From Pseudomonadota bacterium (GTDB taxonomy: Bacteria > Desulfobacterota > S145-22): a stretch of 35,406 bases of DNA. Each line of letters begins with the position of its first letter. The stretch's first letter is position 1. Positions 1 through 7,710 of the stretch are shown here, piece after piece. The notes under the pieces were generated by a model. The model worked only from the letters and a program-made list of their open reading frames with translations, was not told the origin of the DNA and made no database searches. The stretch covers positions 1 through 35,406 of the forward strand of contig WGDA01000125.1 in the NCBI GenBank assembly GCA_015493505.1, in the 5' to 3' direction. The position numbers were made by a program, and so were the translations under genes.

Positions 1-1409
1 ACCCCAAAGAAGTCATCGCATACAGCAAAGAACAGGGCGTCAGGATGGTCGACTTAAAATTCATGGACTTCCCTGGGCTGTGGCAGCATTTCAGCGTCCC
101 CATCTCCCAGCTTGACGAGCAATCCTTTGAAGAGGGCTATGGATTTGACGGCTCCAGCATCCGGGGGTGGCAGCCCATCAACGCCAGTGACATGCTCGTC
201 ATCCCGGACCCGGCCACCGCGCAGTTGGACCCCTTCACCGACGTCCCCACCTTAAGCCTCATCTGCAACATCGTGGACCCCTTAACCAAAGAGAAATACA
301 GCCGGGACCCCCGGAACATCGCGCAGAAAGCCGAAGCCTACCTCAAATTCACCGGCATTGCCGACACCGCCTACTTCGGGCCCGAAGCCGAATTTTTCAT
401 CTTCGACGACATCCGATTCGACCAGAACGAGCACAGCGGCTACTATTTTGTGGACTCCGTGGAAGGCAGATGGAACAGTGGGCGGGAAGAAAACCCCAAC
501 CTGGGCTACAAACCGAGATACAAAGAAGGCTACTTCCCCGTCTCCCCCATCGACAGCTACCAGGACCTGCGGACCGAAATGGTCCTCACCATGGAAGACA
601 TGGGCATCGAAGTTGAAGCCCAACATCACGAAGTCGCCACCGCGGGGCAGGCCGAAATCGACATGAAATACGCCCCATTGGTACACATGGCCGACCAGCT
701 CATGCTCTTCAAATACATTGTCAAAAACGTCGCGTTAAGGCACAACAAGACCGTCACCTTCATGCCCAAGCCCCTGTTCAACGACAACGGCACCGGCATG
801 CACGTGCACCAGAGCCTGTGGAAAGACGGCAAACCCCTATTCGCGGGCGACCGGTATGGGGGACTCAGTGAGCTGGCCCTGTACTACATCGGAGGCATTT
901 TAAAACACGCCCGGGCCCTGTGTGCCTTCGTGGCGCCCACCACCAACTCCTACAAGCGGCTGGTACCTGGGTTTGAGGCCCCCGTCAACCTGGCCTACTC
1001 CAGCCGGAACCGGAGTGCCGCCGTACGGATTCCCATGTACTCCGTCAGTCCCAAGAGCAAGCGGATCGAAGTCAGATTTCCGGACCCCTCCTGCAACGGG
1101 TACCTGGCCTTTGCGGCCATGCTCATGGCGGGGCTGGATGGCATTGAGAACCGGATAGATCCGGGAGAGCCGCTGGACAAAGACATCTATGGATTGAGTC
1201 CGGAGGAGTTGGAGAACGTGCCCTCCACGCCGGGGAGTCTGGAAGAGGCACTGGAGGCCTTGGAAGGGGATCATGAGTTTTTGATGAAGGGAGACGTTTT
1301 CACGGACGATGCCATCTTCACATGGTTAGATTACAAGCGTGCCAACGAGGTGGAACCCATCCGCCTCAGACCTCATCCCTATGAGTTCGCTTTGTATTAC
1401 GATATCTGA
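1..1409 (+). CDS. glnA: Type I glutamine synthetase, 5' end cut by the window edge
   Basis: Makes glutamine from glutamate, ammonia and ATP in the cytoplasm as a dodecamer. The reading frame is open from base 3 ([18 protein letters not shown]), which matches the usual GlnA N-terminus, so only one or a few codons lie outside the window and the ATG at 45 is internal. Visible family motifs are [11 protein letters not shown], the metal site [11 protein letters not shown], the active-site segment [28 protein letters not shown] and a C-terminal NRSAAVRIP block. The Tyr in [10 protein letters not shown] sits where GSI-beta enzymes are adenylylated, and the length (about 470 residues) fits this class, so control by adenylylation is plausible. 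A hairpin follows 31 bp after the stop. Glu codons are mostly GAA up to about base 1080 and mostly GAG after about 1140. The gene is unrelated in function to the flagellar genes that follow. Confidence 0.97.
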   Translation, partial: PKEVIAYSKEQGVRMVDLKFMDFPGLWQHFSVPISQLDEQSFEEGYGFDGSSIRGWQPINASDMLVIPDPATAQLDPFTDVPTLSLICNIVDPLTKEKYSRDPRNIAQKAEAYLKFTGIADTAYFGPEAEFFIFDDIRFDQNEHSGYYFVDSVEGRWNSGREENPNLGYKPRYKEGYFPVSPIDSYQDLRTEMVLTMEDMGIEVEAQHHEVATAGQAEIDMKYAPLVHMADQLMLFKYIVKNVALRHNKTVTFMPKPLFNDNGTGMHVHQSLWKDGKPLFAGDRYGGLSELALYYIGGILKHARALCAFVAPTTNSYKRLVPGFEAPVNLAYSSRNRSAAVRIPMYSVSPKSKRIEVRFPDPSCNGYLAFAAMLMAGLDGIENRIDPGEPLDKDIYGLSPEELENVPSTPGSLEEALEALEGDHEFLMKGDVFTDDAIFTWLDYKRANEVEPIRLRPHPYEFALYYDI

Positions 1410-1440
1410 TATAGAGAATTCCAGATAATTTGAAACACAG

Positions 1441-1468
1441 AAGGCGGAAGGGTTTTCCCTTCCGCCTT
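1441..1468 (+). terminator. Hairpin terminator of glnA
   Basis: A perfect 12-bp inverted repeat (AAGGCGGAAGGG, loop TTTT, CCCTTCCGCCTT) lies 31 bp after the glnA stop. The downstream bases (ATCATTTG) are only weakly T-rich, so it may be a partial intrinsic terminator or an mRNA-end stabilising hairpin. It separates glnA from the flagellar operon. Confidence 0.75.
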
Positions 1469-1576
1469 ATCATTTGAGGTGAACGGGGGCAAAAACTTCC
1501 ACTCAATTCATGAAGGGGAAAATATTACCTTTATAAATGTTCTTAGAAAACCCATGAAGATAGAAAATAACATTGA

Positions 1577-1589
1577 TATCAATAAGTTA
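1577..1589 (+). promoter_or_regulatory. Putative IHF site upstream of the fliK promoter
   Basis: TATCAATAAGTTA matches the published IHF consensus WATCAANNNNTTR at every defined position. It overlaps a 12-bp palindrome ATTGATATCAAT (1572-1583) and is centred about 48 bp upstream of the predicted start of transcription, within the range where IHF bends DNA at sigma-54 promoters. No binding data; assignment is by consensus match only. Confidence 0.5.
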
Positions 1590-1604
1590 TCATGCGTCCT
1601 GAAG

Positions 1605-1621
1605 TGGCACGAACGTTGCTT
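1605..1621 (+). promoter_or_regulatory. Sigma-54 (RpoN) promoter for fliK-flgD-flgE
   Basis: TGGCACGAACGTTGCTT is a near-perfect match to the sigma-54 consensus TGGCACN5TTGCW. The invariant GG (1606-1607) and GC (1618-1619) are exactly 10 bp apart. Transcription would start near 1631, about 19 bp before the GTG chosen for fliK. This position argues against the longer fliK reading frame that begins at 1479. Confidence 0.88.
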
Positions 1622-1649
1622 ACACAGGGATGGCAAAGGAGGAATCAAG

Positions 1650-3023
1650 GTGGCTTCTGGATTCGCGTTTACAATCCCTGCTTCGATGGTTGCCATGACG
1701 CAAGGTGGCGGCGGAAGCAGAAATGTTCAGACAAAAAGCGCGAGCGCAGGGAAACTCGGCAAAAAAATTAGCGAGCTTCCTTTCCAAAAGGTATTAAAAA
1801 ACGAGGCACGGAAAGATAGTCAGGGTGCTTCCTTGCTGGGGTGCAACGCGACGGATAAACCTGGTACAGGCATTATGAGAAAATTGGAAAACGAAATACA
1901 AGGTGGGGCCGTGAATATTAAAGACCTGCTCATGTTTTTGCAGCAGTTGGCCCAGGCCAGCGGAATCGATCAGACCCAGCTGAAGAGTTTTTTGGCGGAT
2001 AAAGTAATCCCCGCGTTGGAAAAGGGCGGAAAAGATTTACAGGAGCTTGCGAAGCTTCTGAAACAGGCGATCGCGTCGACGGGAAAGGGAACTCCCTTGG
2101 AGTCGGAGAGGAAAATAAAGCCGAATCCGAATGAAACGACTGAAATGTTGGGAAAAAAGGCAGACGGCTCGAAGGCTTTCGGGAATCCAAGGCATGTCCA
2201 AAAAGTTGAGAAAATGGGAGTCGTTTCTCATGAAATCGAGAAGGCCTTCAAACTGGTAAAACAGGACAAGGCGAAAGAAGGGGTAAATCCGGAACCCCAG
2301 CGCCTTTATGAAACAGGCAAGGAGTTGGAACAAAGTTCTCTCGGCGGAAAGACCGCCAAAGGCATGGGCGGGGCTCAGGCGAATGCGCCCCATTCATTGA
2401 AAGATTTGATCAATTCTTTGAGCGACTTAGAGAAAGAAGAAGGGGAGTCAAAATCAATTCGTAAAGGGAATCTCAATGGCGTTAAAGGTGTTCAAACATC
2501 CGTGGGTCCGCTTGAAAAGGGAGGCCAGGTCTTGGCGTCAACGGGTAACAACACGGTGTCCCGGGCTCAAAATGCGGCCGTGGTGGAACAGATTGTCCAG
2601 AAGGTCGCGGTTTTTCGTCATGATGGCCATTACACCATGCGCATTGCTTTGAAACCTCCCCAATTGGGGAATATCGATGTGGCCCTGACGGTGCGGGGAC
2701 ATCATCTTCAGGCGAATTTTTCAGTTGAGAGTCCTGTTACACATGAAATCTTGACCCACCAGTTGCCAGAGCTTCGCGCTCAGCTCGCCCAGCAGGGGTT
2801 GACCATGAAGGAAGTCTCCGTGCAGGTTGGTGGCGGGAATCCTCAAGGATTCAGGCCATTTGGTGGTACAACACAAGAATTTTCTGGCCGGAGCAAGGGC
2901 CGGGGTCTCACGTTGTCCCCGATTGAGGAAGTTCGCGAAGAGGGAGCGGAGCTCGTTAGACTGTCAAAAATTGAAGAGACCCTTTCCAGGACCTCGTTAG
3001 ACCGTATCAATATTTTCGCGTAA
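1650..3023 (+). CDS. fliK: Flagellar hook-length control protein FliK
   Basis: FliK measures the hook during assembly and switches the export gate from hook to filament substrates by acting on FlhB. The frame is open from 1479, but the sigma-54 promoter at 1605-1621 lies inside that extension. The GTG at 1650 has a strong AAAGGAGG (1635-1642) seven bases upstream, so I start there, giving 457 residues. The N-terminal two thirds are low in hydrophobicity and rich in Lys, Gly and Gln, as is usual for the variable ruler part. Roughly residues 318-396 form the conserved C-terminal hook domain, with LKPPQLGNIDVAL, a following QANFSVESP strand and LPELRAQLAQQGL. A 60-residue tail follows. First gene of a three-gene operon with flgD 11 bp downstream. 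Identification rests on the C-terminal domain and the flgD-flgE context. Confidence 0.9.
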   Translation: MASGFAFTIPASMVAMTQGGGGSRNVQTKSASAGKLGKKISELPFQKVLKNEARKDSQGASLLGCNATDKPGTGIMRKLENEIQGGAVNIKDLLMFLQQLAQASGIDQTQLKSFLADKVIPALEKGGKDLQELAKLLKQAIASTGKGTPLESERKIKPNPNETTEMLGKKADGSKAFGNPRHVQKVEKMGVVSHEIEKAFKLVKQDKAKEGVNPEPQRLYETGKELEQSSLGGKTAKGMGGAQANAPHSLKDLINSLSDLEKEEGESKSIRKGNLNGVKGVQTSVGPLEKGGQVLASTGNNTVSRAQNAAVVEQIVQKVAVFRHDGHYTMRIALKPPQLGNIDVALTVRGHHLQANFSVESPVTHEILTHQLPELRAQLAQQGLTMKEVSVQVGGGNPQGFRPFGGTTQEFSGRSKGRGLTLSPIEEVREEGAELVRLSKIEETLSRTSLDRINIFA

Positions 3024-3034
3024 GGAGTGAGGAA

Positions 3035-3787
3035 ATGATTGCCACAACCGCGATAACCGCTTCGGATCCTCAGGGCGCTTCGGATAAAACCAAGAGCATG
3101 GGCTTGAACCGCCTTGGAAAAGATGACTTCTTGAAGCTCCTTGTTCAACAGGTTCAGCATCAAGATCCATTGAACCCGATGGATTCTACCGATTTCACGG
3201 CGCAATTGGCCGAGTTCAGCCAGCTGGAGCAGTTGACACAGGTCAACGATAAGCTGTCGGATCTGAAGCTTTACCAAGAGACTATCAATAACGCCCTGGC
3301 TATTTCACTGATAGGAAAGGATATCAAGGTCAAGGGGGATCAGATTTCGCTGGAAGAAGGGAAGCCAGTCAAGCTTGGATATTCTTTAGATAAGGACGCG
3401 GCGTCCGTCGTCGTTGCCGTGACAGATGGGAACGGCCGTCAGGTCGCTTCTCTTACCGCCGGGAATCAAAGAGCCGGTTACAATGAGATGAGTTGGAACG
3501 GGAAGGATGCTGACGGAAACTCTCTACCAGGCGGGACGTATACCTTTAGCGTGTTAGCGAAAGATAGTGACGGGAACACCATCAACAGCTCGCCCTTTAT
3601 GTTTGGAAAAGTTAATGGCGTTGAATTTGTTAACGGGAAGCCCTACCTGACGACTGATTATGGCAAATACGCCATGAGCGATGTGATTTCTGTCCAGGCT
3701 GGTGAGAATCAGCAGCCTGACCAGCCATCAGCCTCCATGGCGGATACGAATATCCCAGAAGAAACGGATAACACTCAAAACGGATAG
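3035..3787 (+). CDS. flgD: Hook-capping / hook assembly scaffold protein FlgD
   Basis: FlgD caps the growing hook and lets FlgE subunits fold at its tip; it is shed when the hook is finished. The N-terminal signature is clear at about residues 29-70 (GKDDFLKLLVQQVQHQDPLNP, then a DFTAQLAEFSQLEQL segment). Residues about 110-195 carry the Ig-like region with GYNEMSWNGKDADGNSLPGG and GTYTFSVLAKD, typical of the FlgD C-terminal part. The Gln/Asp-rich tail after the core is unlike the conserved family and may be disordered. Start: ATG with an AAGGAGTGAGGA Shine-Dalgarno region overlapping the fliK stop. 250 residues is a normal family length. It lies between fliK and flgE, and all three should be co-transcribed from the sigma-54 promoter. 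Confidence 0.95.
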   Translation: MIATTAITASDPQGASDKTKSMGLNRLGKDDFLKLLVQQVQHQDPLNPMDSTDFTAQLAEFSQLEQLTQVNDKLSDLKLYQETINNALAISLIGKDIKVKGDQISLEEGKPVKLGYSLDKDAASVVVAVTDGNGRQVASLTAGNQRAGYNEMSWNGKDADGNSLPGGTYTFSVLAKDSDGNTINSSPFMFGKVNGVEFVNGKPYLTTDYGKYAMSDVISVQAGENQQPDQPSASMADTNIPEETDNTQNG

Positions 3788-3798
3788 GAGGGGACAAA

Positions 3799-5070
3799 AT
3801 GCTTTCATCACTGTGGACCGGAATCAGTGGTTTGGACGCCAACGGCGCGGCGATGGGGATTATCGGGAATAATATTGCCAACGTGAATACGGTTGGTTTC
3901 AAAGGAAGCACTGCGGCGTTTTCGGATATTCTCAGTCAGACACTGACCGGTATGAACGGTACCAACCAAATCGGAAGAGGCGTGAAGCTCGATGCCGTGC
4001 AGACGCAGTTTCTTCAGGGGTCGTTTGAAACCACTGGCAGCGCTACGGACATGGCCATCGATGGGAACGGCTTTTTTATTGTTAAAAAGCCGGACGGTGG
4101 ACAGTATTATACCCGGGCCGGACAATTTACCATCGACAACGACGGGTATTTGGTCAACCCGGACAACCTGGTGGTTCAGGGATACGCCATCGACGCCAAT
4201 GGCAACGTATCGACACAGTTAAGCGATATCAACCTGTCCAAATCGATTTCAAACCCTAAAACGACCTCTAAGGTGAACCTCTCCGTTAACCTGGACGCGA
4301 CATCGCAGGTCCCCACGGTCGCGTGGAATCTGGCGAATTTGAATTCAGACATGTATAATTATACGACTTCTGTGACGGTTTATGATTCTCTCGGTGGTGC
4401 GCATCCCGTTTCCATCTATTTCGTCAAGACAGGCGCGAACGCGTGGACAGCGCATTACGTTTACACTGACAATACCGGGGCTCAACAGGAAGCGGGGACC
4501 CAAGATTTGTCTTTCGGGACGGATGGGTCTTTGACAACCGATAACGAAGCCCCAATCAATTTTACCAATCTCGCAGATGGCGCCACGAGCCCTCAGGCAA
4601 TTACCTTCGATTTTGGAAATGGAACGGCAGGCGGAGGCACTGGGCTGGATCAGACCACGCAGTTTTCCTCCCCGAGCGTGACAAATATGGTGAATCAGGA
4701 TGGATACCAATCGGGTTCTTTGCTGAGCGTGACAGTGGATCTGGATGGGGTGATTACGGGGCTTTTCTCGAACGGACAAACCCGTCAGGTTGCCCAGATG
4801 GCGCTGGCCGATTTCGCTTCCCCTTGGGGGTTGACGAAGATGGGTGGGAACCTTTACGCGGAATCGCATGCCTCTGGCCAGCCGGTCATTAACAAGCCAG
4901 GCACGGGAGGCGTCGGGACGATTCATTCCAACGCGCTCGAACAGTCCAACGTGGACTTGGCCGCTGAGTTCGTGAAGCTGATTACCACTCAAAGGGGGTT
5001 CCAGGCAAATTCTAAAATTATCACGACGAGCGATGAAATGCTCGCGGATGTGGTGAACCTCAAGAGATAG
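3799..5070 (+). CDS. flgE: Flagellar hook protein FlgE
   Basis: FlgE polymerises into the universal joint outside the cell. The N-terminus (MLSSLWTGISGLDANGAAM, then NNIANVNTVGFKGS) and the C-terminus (ALEQSNVDLAAEFVKLITTQ, then NSKIITTSDEML) are the two heptad-rich helices of the rod/hook family. The centre holds FlgE-type beta domains with the flanking ATDMAIDGNGFFIV segment. 423 residues is close to the usual FlgE size, so this is the hook protein rather than the shorter FlgF or FlgG. A GGAGGGGAC Shine-Dalgarno precedes the ATG. Like other exported axial proteins it has no cleavable signal. It is the last gene of its operon: a terminator begins 63 bp after the stop. Confidence 0.96.
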   Translation: MLSSLWTGISGLDANGAAMGIIGNNIANVNTVGFKGSTAAFSDILSQTLTGMNGTNQIGRGVKLDAVQTQFLQGSFETTGSATDMAIDGNGFFIVKKPDGGQYYTRAGQFTIDNDGYLVNPDNLVVQGYAIDANGNVSTQLSDINLSKSISNPKTTSKVNLSVNLDATSQVPTVAWNLANLNSDMYNYTTSVTVYDSLGGAHPVSIYFVKTGANAWTAHYVYTDNTGAQQEAGTQDLSFGTDGSLTTDNEAPINFTNLADGATSPQAITFDFGNGTAGGGTGLDQTTQFSSPSVTNMVNQDGYQSGSLLSVTVDLDGVITGLFSNGQTRQVAQMALADFASPWGLTKMGGNLYAESHASGQPVINKPGTGGVGTIHSNALEQSNVDLAAEFVKLITTQRGFQANSKIITTSDEMLADVVNLKR

Positions 5071-5132
5071 CGAAGCCTGGGGCGTCAATCTCCTGACTCG
5101 AGGAACGAAACTTTGACATTTGTCCTCCCCCC

Positions 5133-5181
5133 GGGAAGGAGAAAGCGCTGGAAGCTTTCTCCTTCCCATTTTACCTTTTTT
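5133..5181 (+). terminator. Intrinsic terminator after flgE
   Basis: A perfect 14-bp stem (GGGAAGGAGAAAGC and GCTTTCTCCTTCCC, seven-base loop, 5133-5167) is followed by ATTTTACCTTTTTT. This is a strong rho-independent terminator for fliK-flgD-flgE and separates that operon from motA. Confidence 0.9.
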
Positions 5182-5343
5182 ATGTGTTTTTTCCGCCAAA
5201 GCATAGAATAATCACATTAATATACTATTATTTCAATAAGTTATATATCAATATTCTCGCGACGCGCCCCTCCTTTGGCCACTGGGGAAGCCATATCAAG
5301 GAAGACCCCTTTGGGATTGCCGCCGAAAATAACCTCGAAAATC
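5182..5343. other. Gene-free AT-rich leader upstream of the motA promoter
   Basis: The space between flgE and motA is 326 bp. After the terminator it holds a strongly AT-rich block (about 5200-5258) containing TTTCAATAAGTTA at 5231-5243. That differs by one base from the IHF consensus and shares a 12-mer with the fliK upstream region. I see no reading frame worth calling. A role as a bent-DNA or activator-binding region for the sigma-54 promoter at 5344 is an inference. Confidence 0.45.
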
Positions 5344-5359
5344 TGGCATAAAACTTGCG
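5344..5359 (+). promoter_or_regulatory. Sigma-54 promoter for the motA-motB-fliL... operon
   Basis: TGGCATAAAACTTGCG fits the sigma-54 pattern: GG at 5345-5346 and GC at 5357-5358 are exactly 10 bp apart, with TGGCAT and TTGC elements. Predicted transcription start is near 5370, which gives a 27-base leader before the GTG of motA. It is the only promoter I can see ahead of the long run of stator, switch and export genes. Confidence 0.82.
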
Positions 5360-5396
5360 CTACAGTTTTACAAAAAAAACATAAAGGGGTCTTTCG

Positions 5397-6161
5397 GTGG
5401 ATATCGCAACCATTATTGGTTTTGTCATGGCGTTTGGACTGGTCGTCGCGGGAATTCTCCAGGGGGGAAGTCTCGGGACCTTCATTGATCCACCTTCCCT
5501 CCTGATTGTCGTGGGTGGAACCATTGGGGCTACCCTGATAAACTACTCCCTGCCAAAGGTCTTAGGACTGGTGGGAATTTTAAAAAACGCGTTCTTTTCA
5601 CAATCGAACAACCCGGATCAGTGGATACAAATTCTGGTAGAGTTCGCGGGAAAATCGCGCCGGGACGGTATCCTGGCACTGGAATCATCACTTGGCGAAG
5701 TCAAGGATGAATTTCTGAAAAAGGGAATCCAGCTTGCCATTGATGGCCTCGAGCCTCAGGTCATACGGAACATTCTCGAGACCGAGATTGATCACATTGA
5801 CGAGAGGCATAAAGACGGTAGCGACATCTTTATGGCGATGGCCGCTTTCGCCCCCGCGCTTGGCCTCATCGGCACACTGATTGGTCTGGTCATGATGCTG
5901 CAGAACATGGATGACCCCAGTTCTATTGGTCCTGCTATGGCGGTCGCGTTGCTGACGACATTTTATGGAGCCATCATGGCAAACCTGATATTTACACCAC
6001 TGGCTGGAAAACTAAAGGTGAAAAGTAAGGAAGAAATTCTGACGAAAGAGCTTCTTCTGGAAGGGATTTTATCCATTACGGCGGGTGATAACCCGAGGGT
6101 ATTGGAGCAGAAACTGCACGCGTTCCTGGCGCCTAAGTTGAGAAAGTCGAGCTTCGAATAA
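5397..6161 (+). CDS. motA: Flagellar stator protein MotA
   Basis: MotA forms the pentameric ring of the stator in the inner membrane and pushes on FliG as ions pass. Four hydrophobic segments are visible (about residues 3-22, 33-52, 150-170, 182-205). The hallmark FAPALGLIGTLIGLVMML and GPAMAVALLTTFYG blocks carry the conserved prolines of TM3 and TM4. The cytoplasmic loop has the charged KSRRDGILALE stretch that contacts the rotor in the family. Start is GTG with AAGGGG at 5384-5389, 27 bases downstream of the predicted sigma-54 start site. 254 residues is standard. Two motB-type genes follow. Whether the motor uses H+ or Na+ cannot be settled from the sequence alone. Confidence 0.95.
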   Translation: MDIATIIGFVMAFGLVVAGILQGGSLGTFIDPPSLLIVVGGTIGATLINYSLPKVLGLVGILKNAFFSQSNNPDQWIQILVEFAGKSRRDGILALESSLGEVKDEFLKKGIQLAIDGLEPQVIRNILETEIDHIDERHKDGSDIFMAMAAFAPALGLIGTLIGLVMMLQNMDDPSSIGPAMAVALLTTFYGAIMANLIFTPLAGKLKVKSKEEILTKELLLEGILSITAGDNPRVLEQKLHAFLAPKLRKSSFE

Positions 6162-6172
6162 GGTGGTAAGTG

Positions 6173-6910
6173 ATGCCACGGAAGAAGAAAAAACAGGAAG
6201 AAGAAGGAGGGGATCCTTTCGTGGTCATGATGACTTCCCTGAGTATGATTCTCCTCGCCTTTTTCATTGTTATGTGCTCCCTTTCCGTGGTGGACGCGAG
6301 GCGGGTCAAAAAAGCCCTGGGCTCCCTGATAGGAAGCTTTGGACCGCTTCCTGGTGGAACCATGGCGAGCAAAGGGAAGAGCGCCCCCTCAAAGGTAATC
6401 GGCGCTGGCCCATCGCAAAAAGCGGCCAAGAATGGGTTGCCTGGACATTCCCTTGGCGCGGCAAAGGTTTCACTTGAAAAGATGGAGACCCTTTTTATGC
6501 AGGAAGGCCTTGGGAAAAAGATGCGTGTGAGCGTGACGACAGAGGGGGTTAAGGTCGCCTTTACGGGAGATGTTCTCTTTAAATCCGGAAAGGCGACGAT
6601 TGATCCTAAGATGCGTCCCATCCTTGACCTTCTGGGAAAGGCGATTGAAGAAGCGAACCGACCCGTTCGCATAGAGGGGTTCACGGATAATGTCCCGATT
6701 CACACAAAAAGGTATCCGTCCAACTGGGAATTGTCCGTTGCGAGGGCGGTGAATGTTCTACGTTATCTTGTCAGAAAGGGATATATCTCTTCCGATAGGG
6801 TCTATGCGGTTGGATATGGGCCTTACCGGCCTGTTGCGCCGAACGATACGCCGCAGCATCGGGCGTTGAATCGAAGGATTGATGTCGTTTTCTTGGGGAC
6901 TTACCTTTAG
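6173..6910 (+). CDS. MotB-type stator protein lacking the ion-binding aspartate
   Basis: This has the MotB layout: a basic N-terminal tail, one membrane helix (about residues 17-38) and a C-terminal OmpA/MotB peptidoglycan-binding domain with GFTDNVPIHTKRYPSNWELS, ARAVNVLRYLV and ALNRRIDVVF. Aligned to the neighbouring MotB on the shared FF of the helix (SLSMILLAFF against DLLTLLLTFF), the essential Asp is a Ser (Ser22). It should therefore not bind the driving ion by itself. Start is the ATG at 6173 behind AAGGTGG (a GTG at 6170 is in frame just before it), 11 bp after motA. The 81 N-terminal bases encode a Lys/Glu-rich tail. It is likely to pair with the second MotB or to serve as an anchoring subunit; this is inference. 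Confidence 0.88.
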   Translation: MPRKKKKQEEEGGDPFVVMMTSLSMILLAFFIVMCSLSVVDARRVKKALGSLIGSFGPLPGGTMASKGKSAPSKVIGAGPSQKAAKNGLPGHSLGAAKVSLEKMETLFMQEGLGKKMRVSVTTEGVKVAFTGDVLFKSGKATIDPKMRPILDLLGKAIEEANRPVRIEGFTDNVPIHTKRYPSNWELSVARAVNVLRYLVRKGYISSDRVYAVGYGPYRPVAPNDTPQHRALNRRIDVVFLGTYL

Positions 6911-6921
6911 CGGAGGCAGAA

Positions 6922-7710
6922 GTGGCAGACGTTGACCCTAATGCGTGGATGATTTCATTTTCGGATCTCTTGACCCTGTTACTGACCTTTTTTGTGCTGA
7001 TTTTTACCATGTCTTCGGCGGATAACAAGGCTGTCAAACAGGCTTTTGGGTTCTTCAACGCGGCGTATGGTCCCCTTGAAATGGGATCCGGTCCGTCTCC
7101 CTATCCCCCATCAACAGTCAAGGAGCTTAAGCGTTTCAGGCAAACGGCTGTAATTATCCCGGGAACCCTCGCGAACGAGGCATTCGAAGGCACCCTTGAT
7201 TTTGGGAACCCGAAGACGCATGTGGGAAACGTTGGAAAATTCCAGGCCGCCAGGCTTTTGCGGAAGGCCATCAAAGAGAGTGGCTATAACCTTTCCCAGA
7301 TCCAGGTAAGGATGGAAGGGAACAACCTTTTGGTCCGTTTGGGAGAGCGATTTCTTTTCGATTCTGGCAAGGCTGCTTTGAAGCCTGAAATTTATCCCCT
7401 CTTGAAAAAAATCGGGATGGTTATCAAAAAAACCCCTTTTGATGTCCGCGTCGAAGGGTTCACGGACGATGTGCCTATTCACACGGATATCTATCCATCC
7501 AACTGGGAGCTTTCCGTGGCACGTGCCGTGAATGTGCTGCATTATTTGGTGAGGGTGGACGGCATTTCGCCCGCTCGAATGTCCGCGGCCGGATATGGTG
7601 CAACCCATCCCATTTCGAGAAAAAACACCCCGGAGGCAAGGGCGCTGAATCGCCGTGTGGAAATTATTTTAATAGATAGAGGAAAAGGAGAGACTATCAA
7701 TGGCCGATGA
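6922..7710 (+). CDS. motB: Flagellar stator protein MotB, canonical aspartate present
   Basis: MotB anchors the stator to peptidoglycan and carries the ion-binding Asp. Residues 8-31 form the helix PNAWMISFSDLLTLLLTFFV, with Asp15 in the FSDL context conserved in the family. The C-terminal OmpA-like domain has GFTDDVPIHTDIYPSNWELS, ARAVNVLHYLV and a closing ALNRRVEIILID. That domain is very similar to the one in the MotB-type protein just upstream, pointing to tandem duplication. Start is GTG at 6922 with GGAGG at 6912-6916; 262 residues. The 3' end overlaps the fliL start by 11 bp, so translation is probably coupled. With motA this gene should supply a working stator. Confidence 0.94.
   Translation: MADVDPNAWMISFSDLLTLLLTFFVLIFTMSSADNKAVKQAFGFFNAAYGPLEMGSGPSPYPPSTVKELKRFRQTAVIIPGTLANEAFEGTLDFGNPKTHVGNVGKFQAARLLRKAIKESGYNLSQIQVRMEGNNLLVRLGERFLFDSGKAALKPEIYPLLKKIGMVIKKTPFDVRVEGFTDDVPIHTDIYPSNWELSVARAVNVLHYLVRVDGISPARMSAAGYGATHPISRKNTPEARALNRRVEIILIDRGKGETINGR

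Noticed and set aside
1479-1649. N-terminal extension of fliK
   Set aside because: It contains the sigma-54 promoter and the predicted start site at about 1631, and lacks a ribosome site at 1479.
4345-5199. A 284-codon minus-strand frame
   Set aside because: It is antisense to flgE and runs through the terminator hairpin; no recognisable domain.
5244-5258. Second IHF-like site (ATATCAATATTCTC)
   Set aside because: The TTR half of the consensus is missing, so it is not counted as a site.
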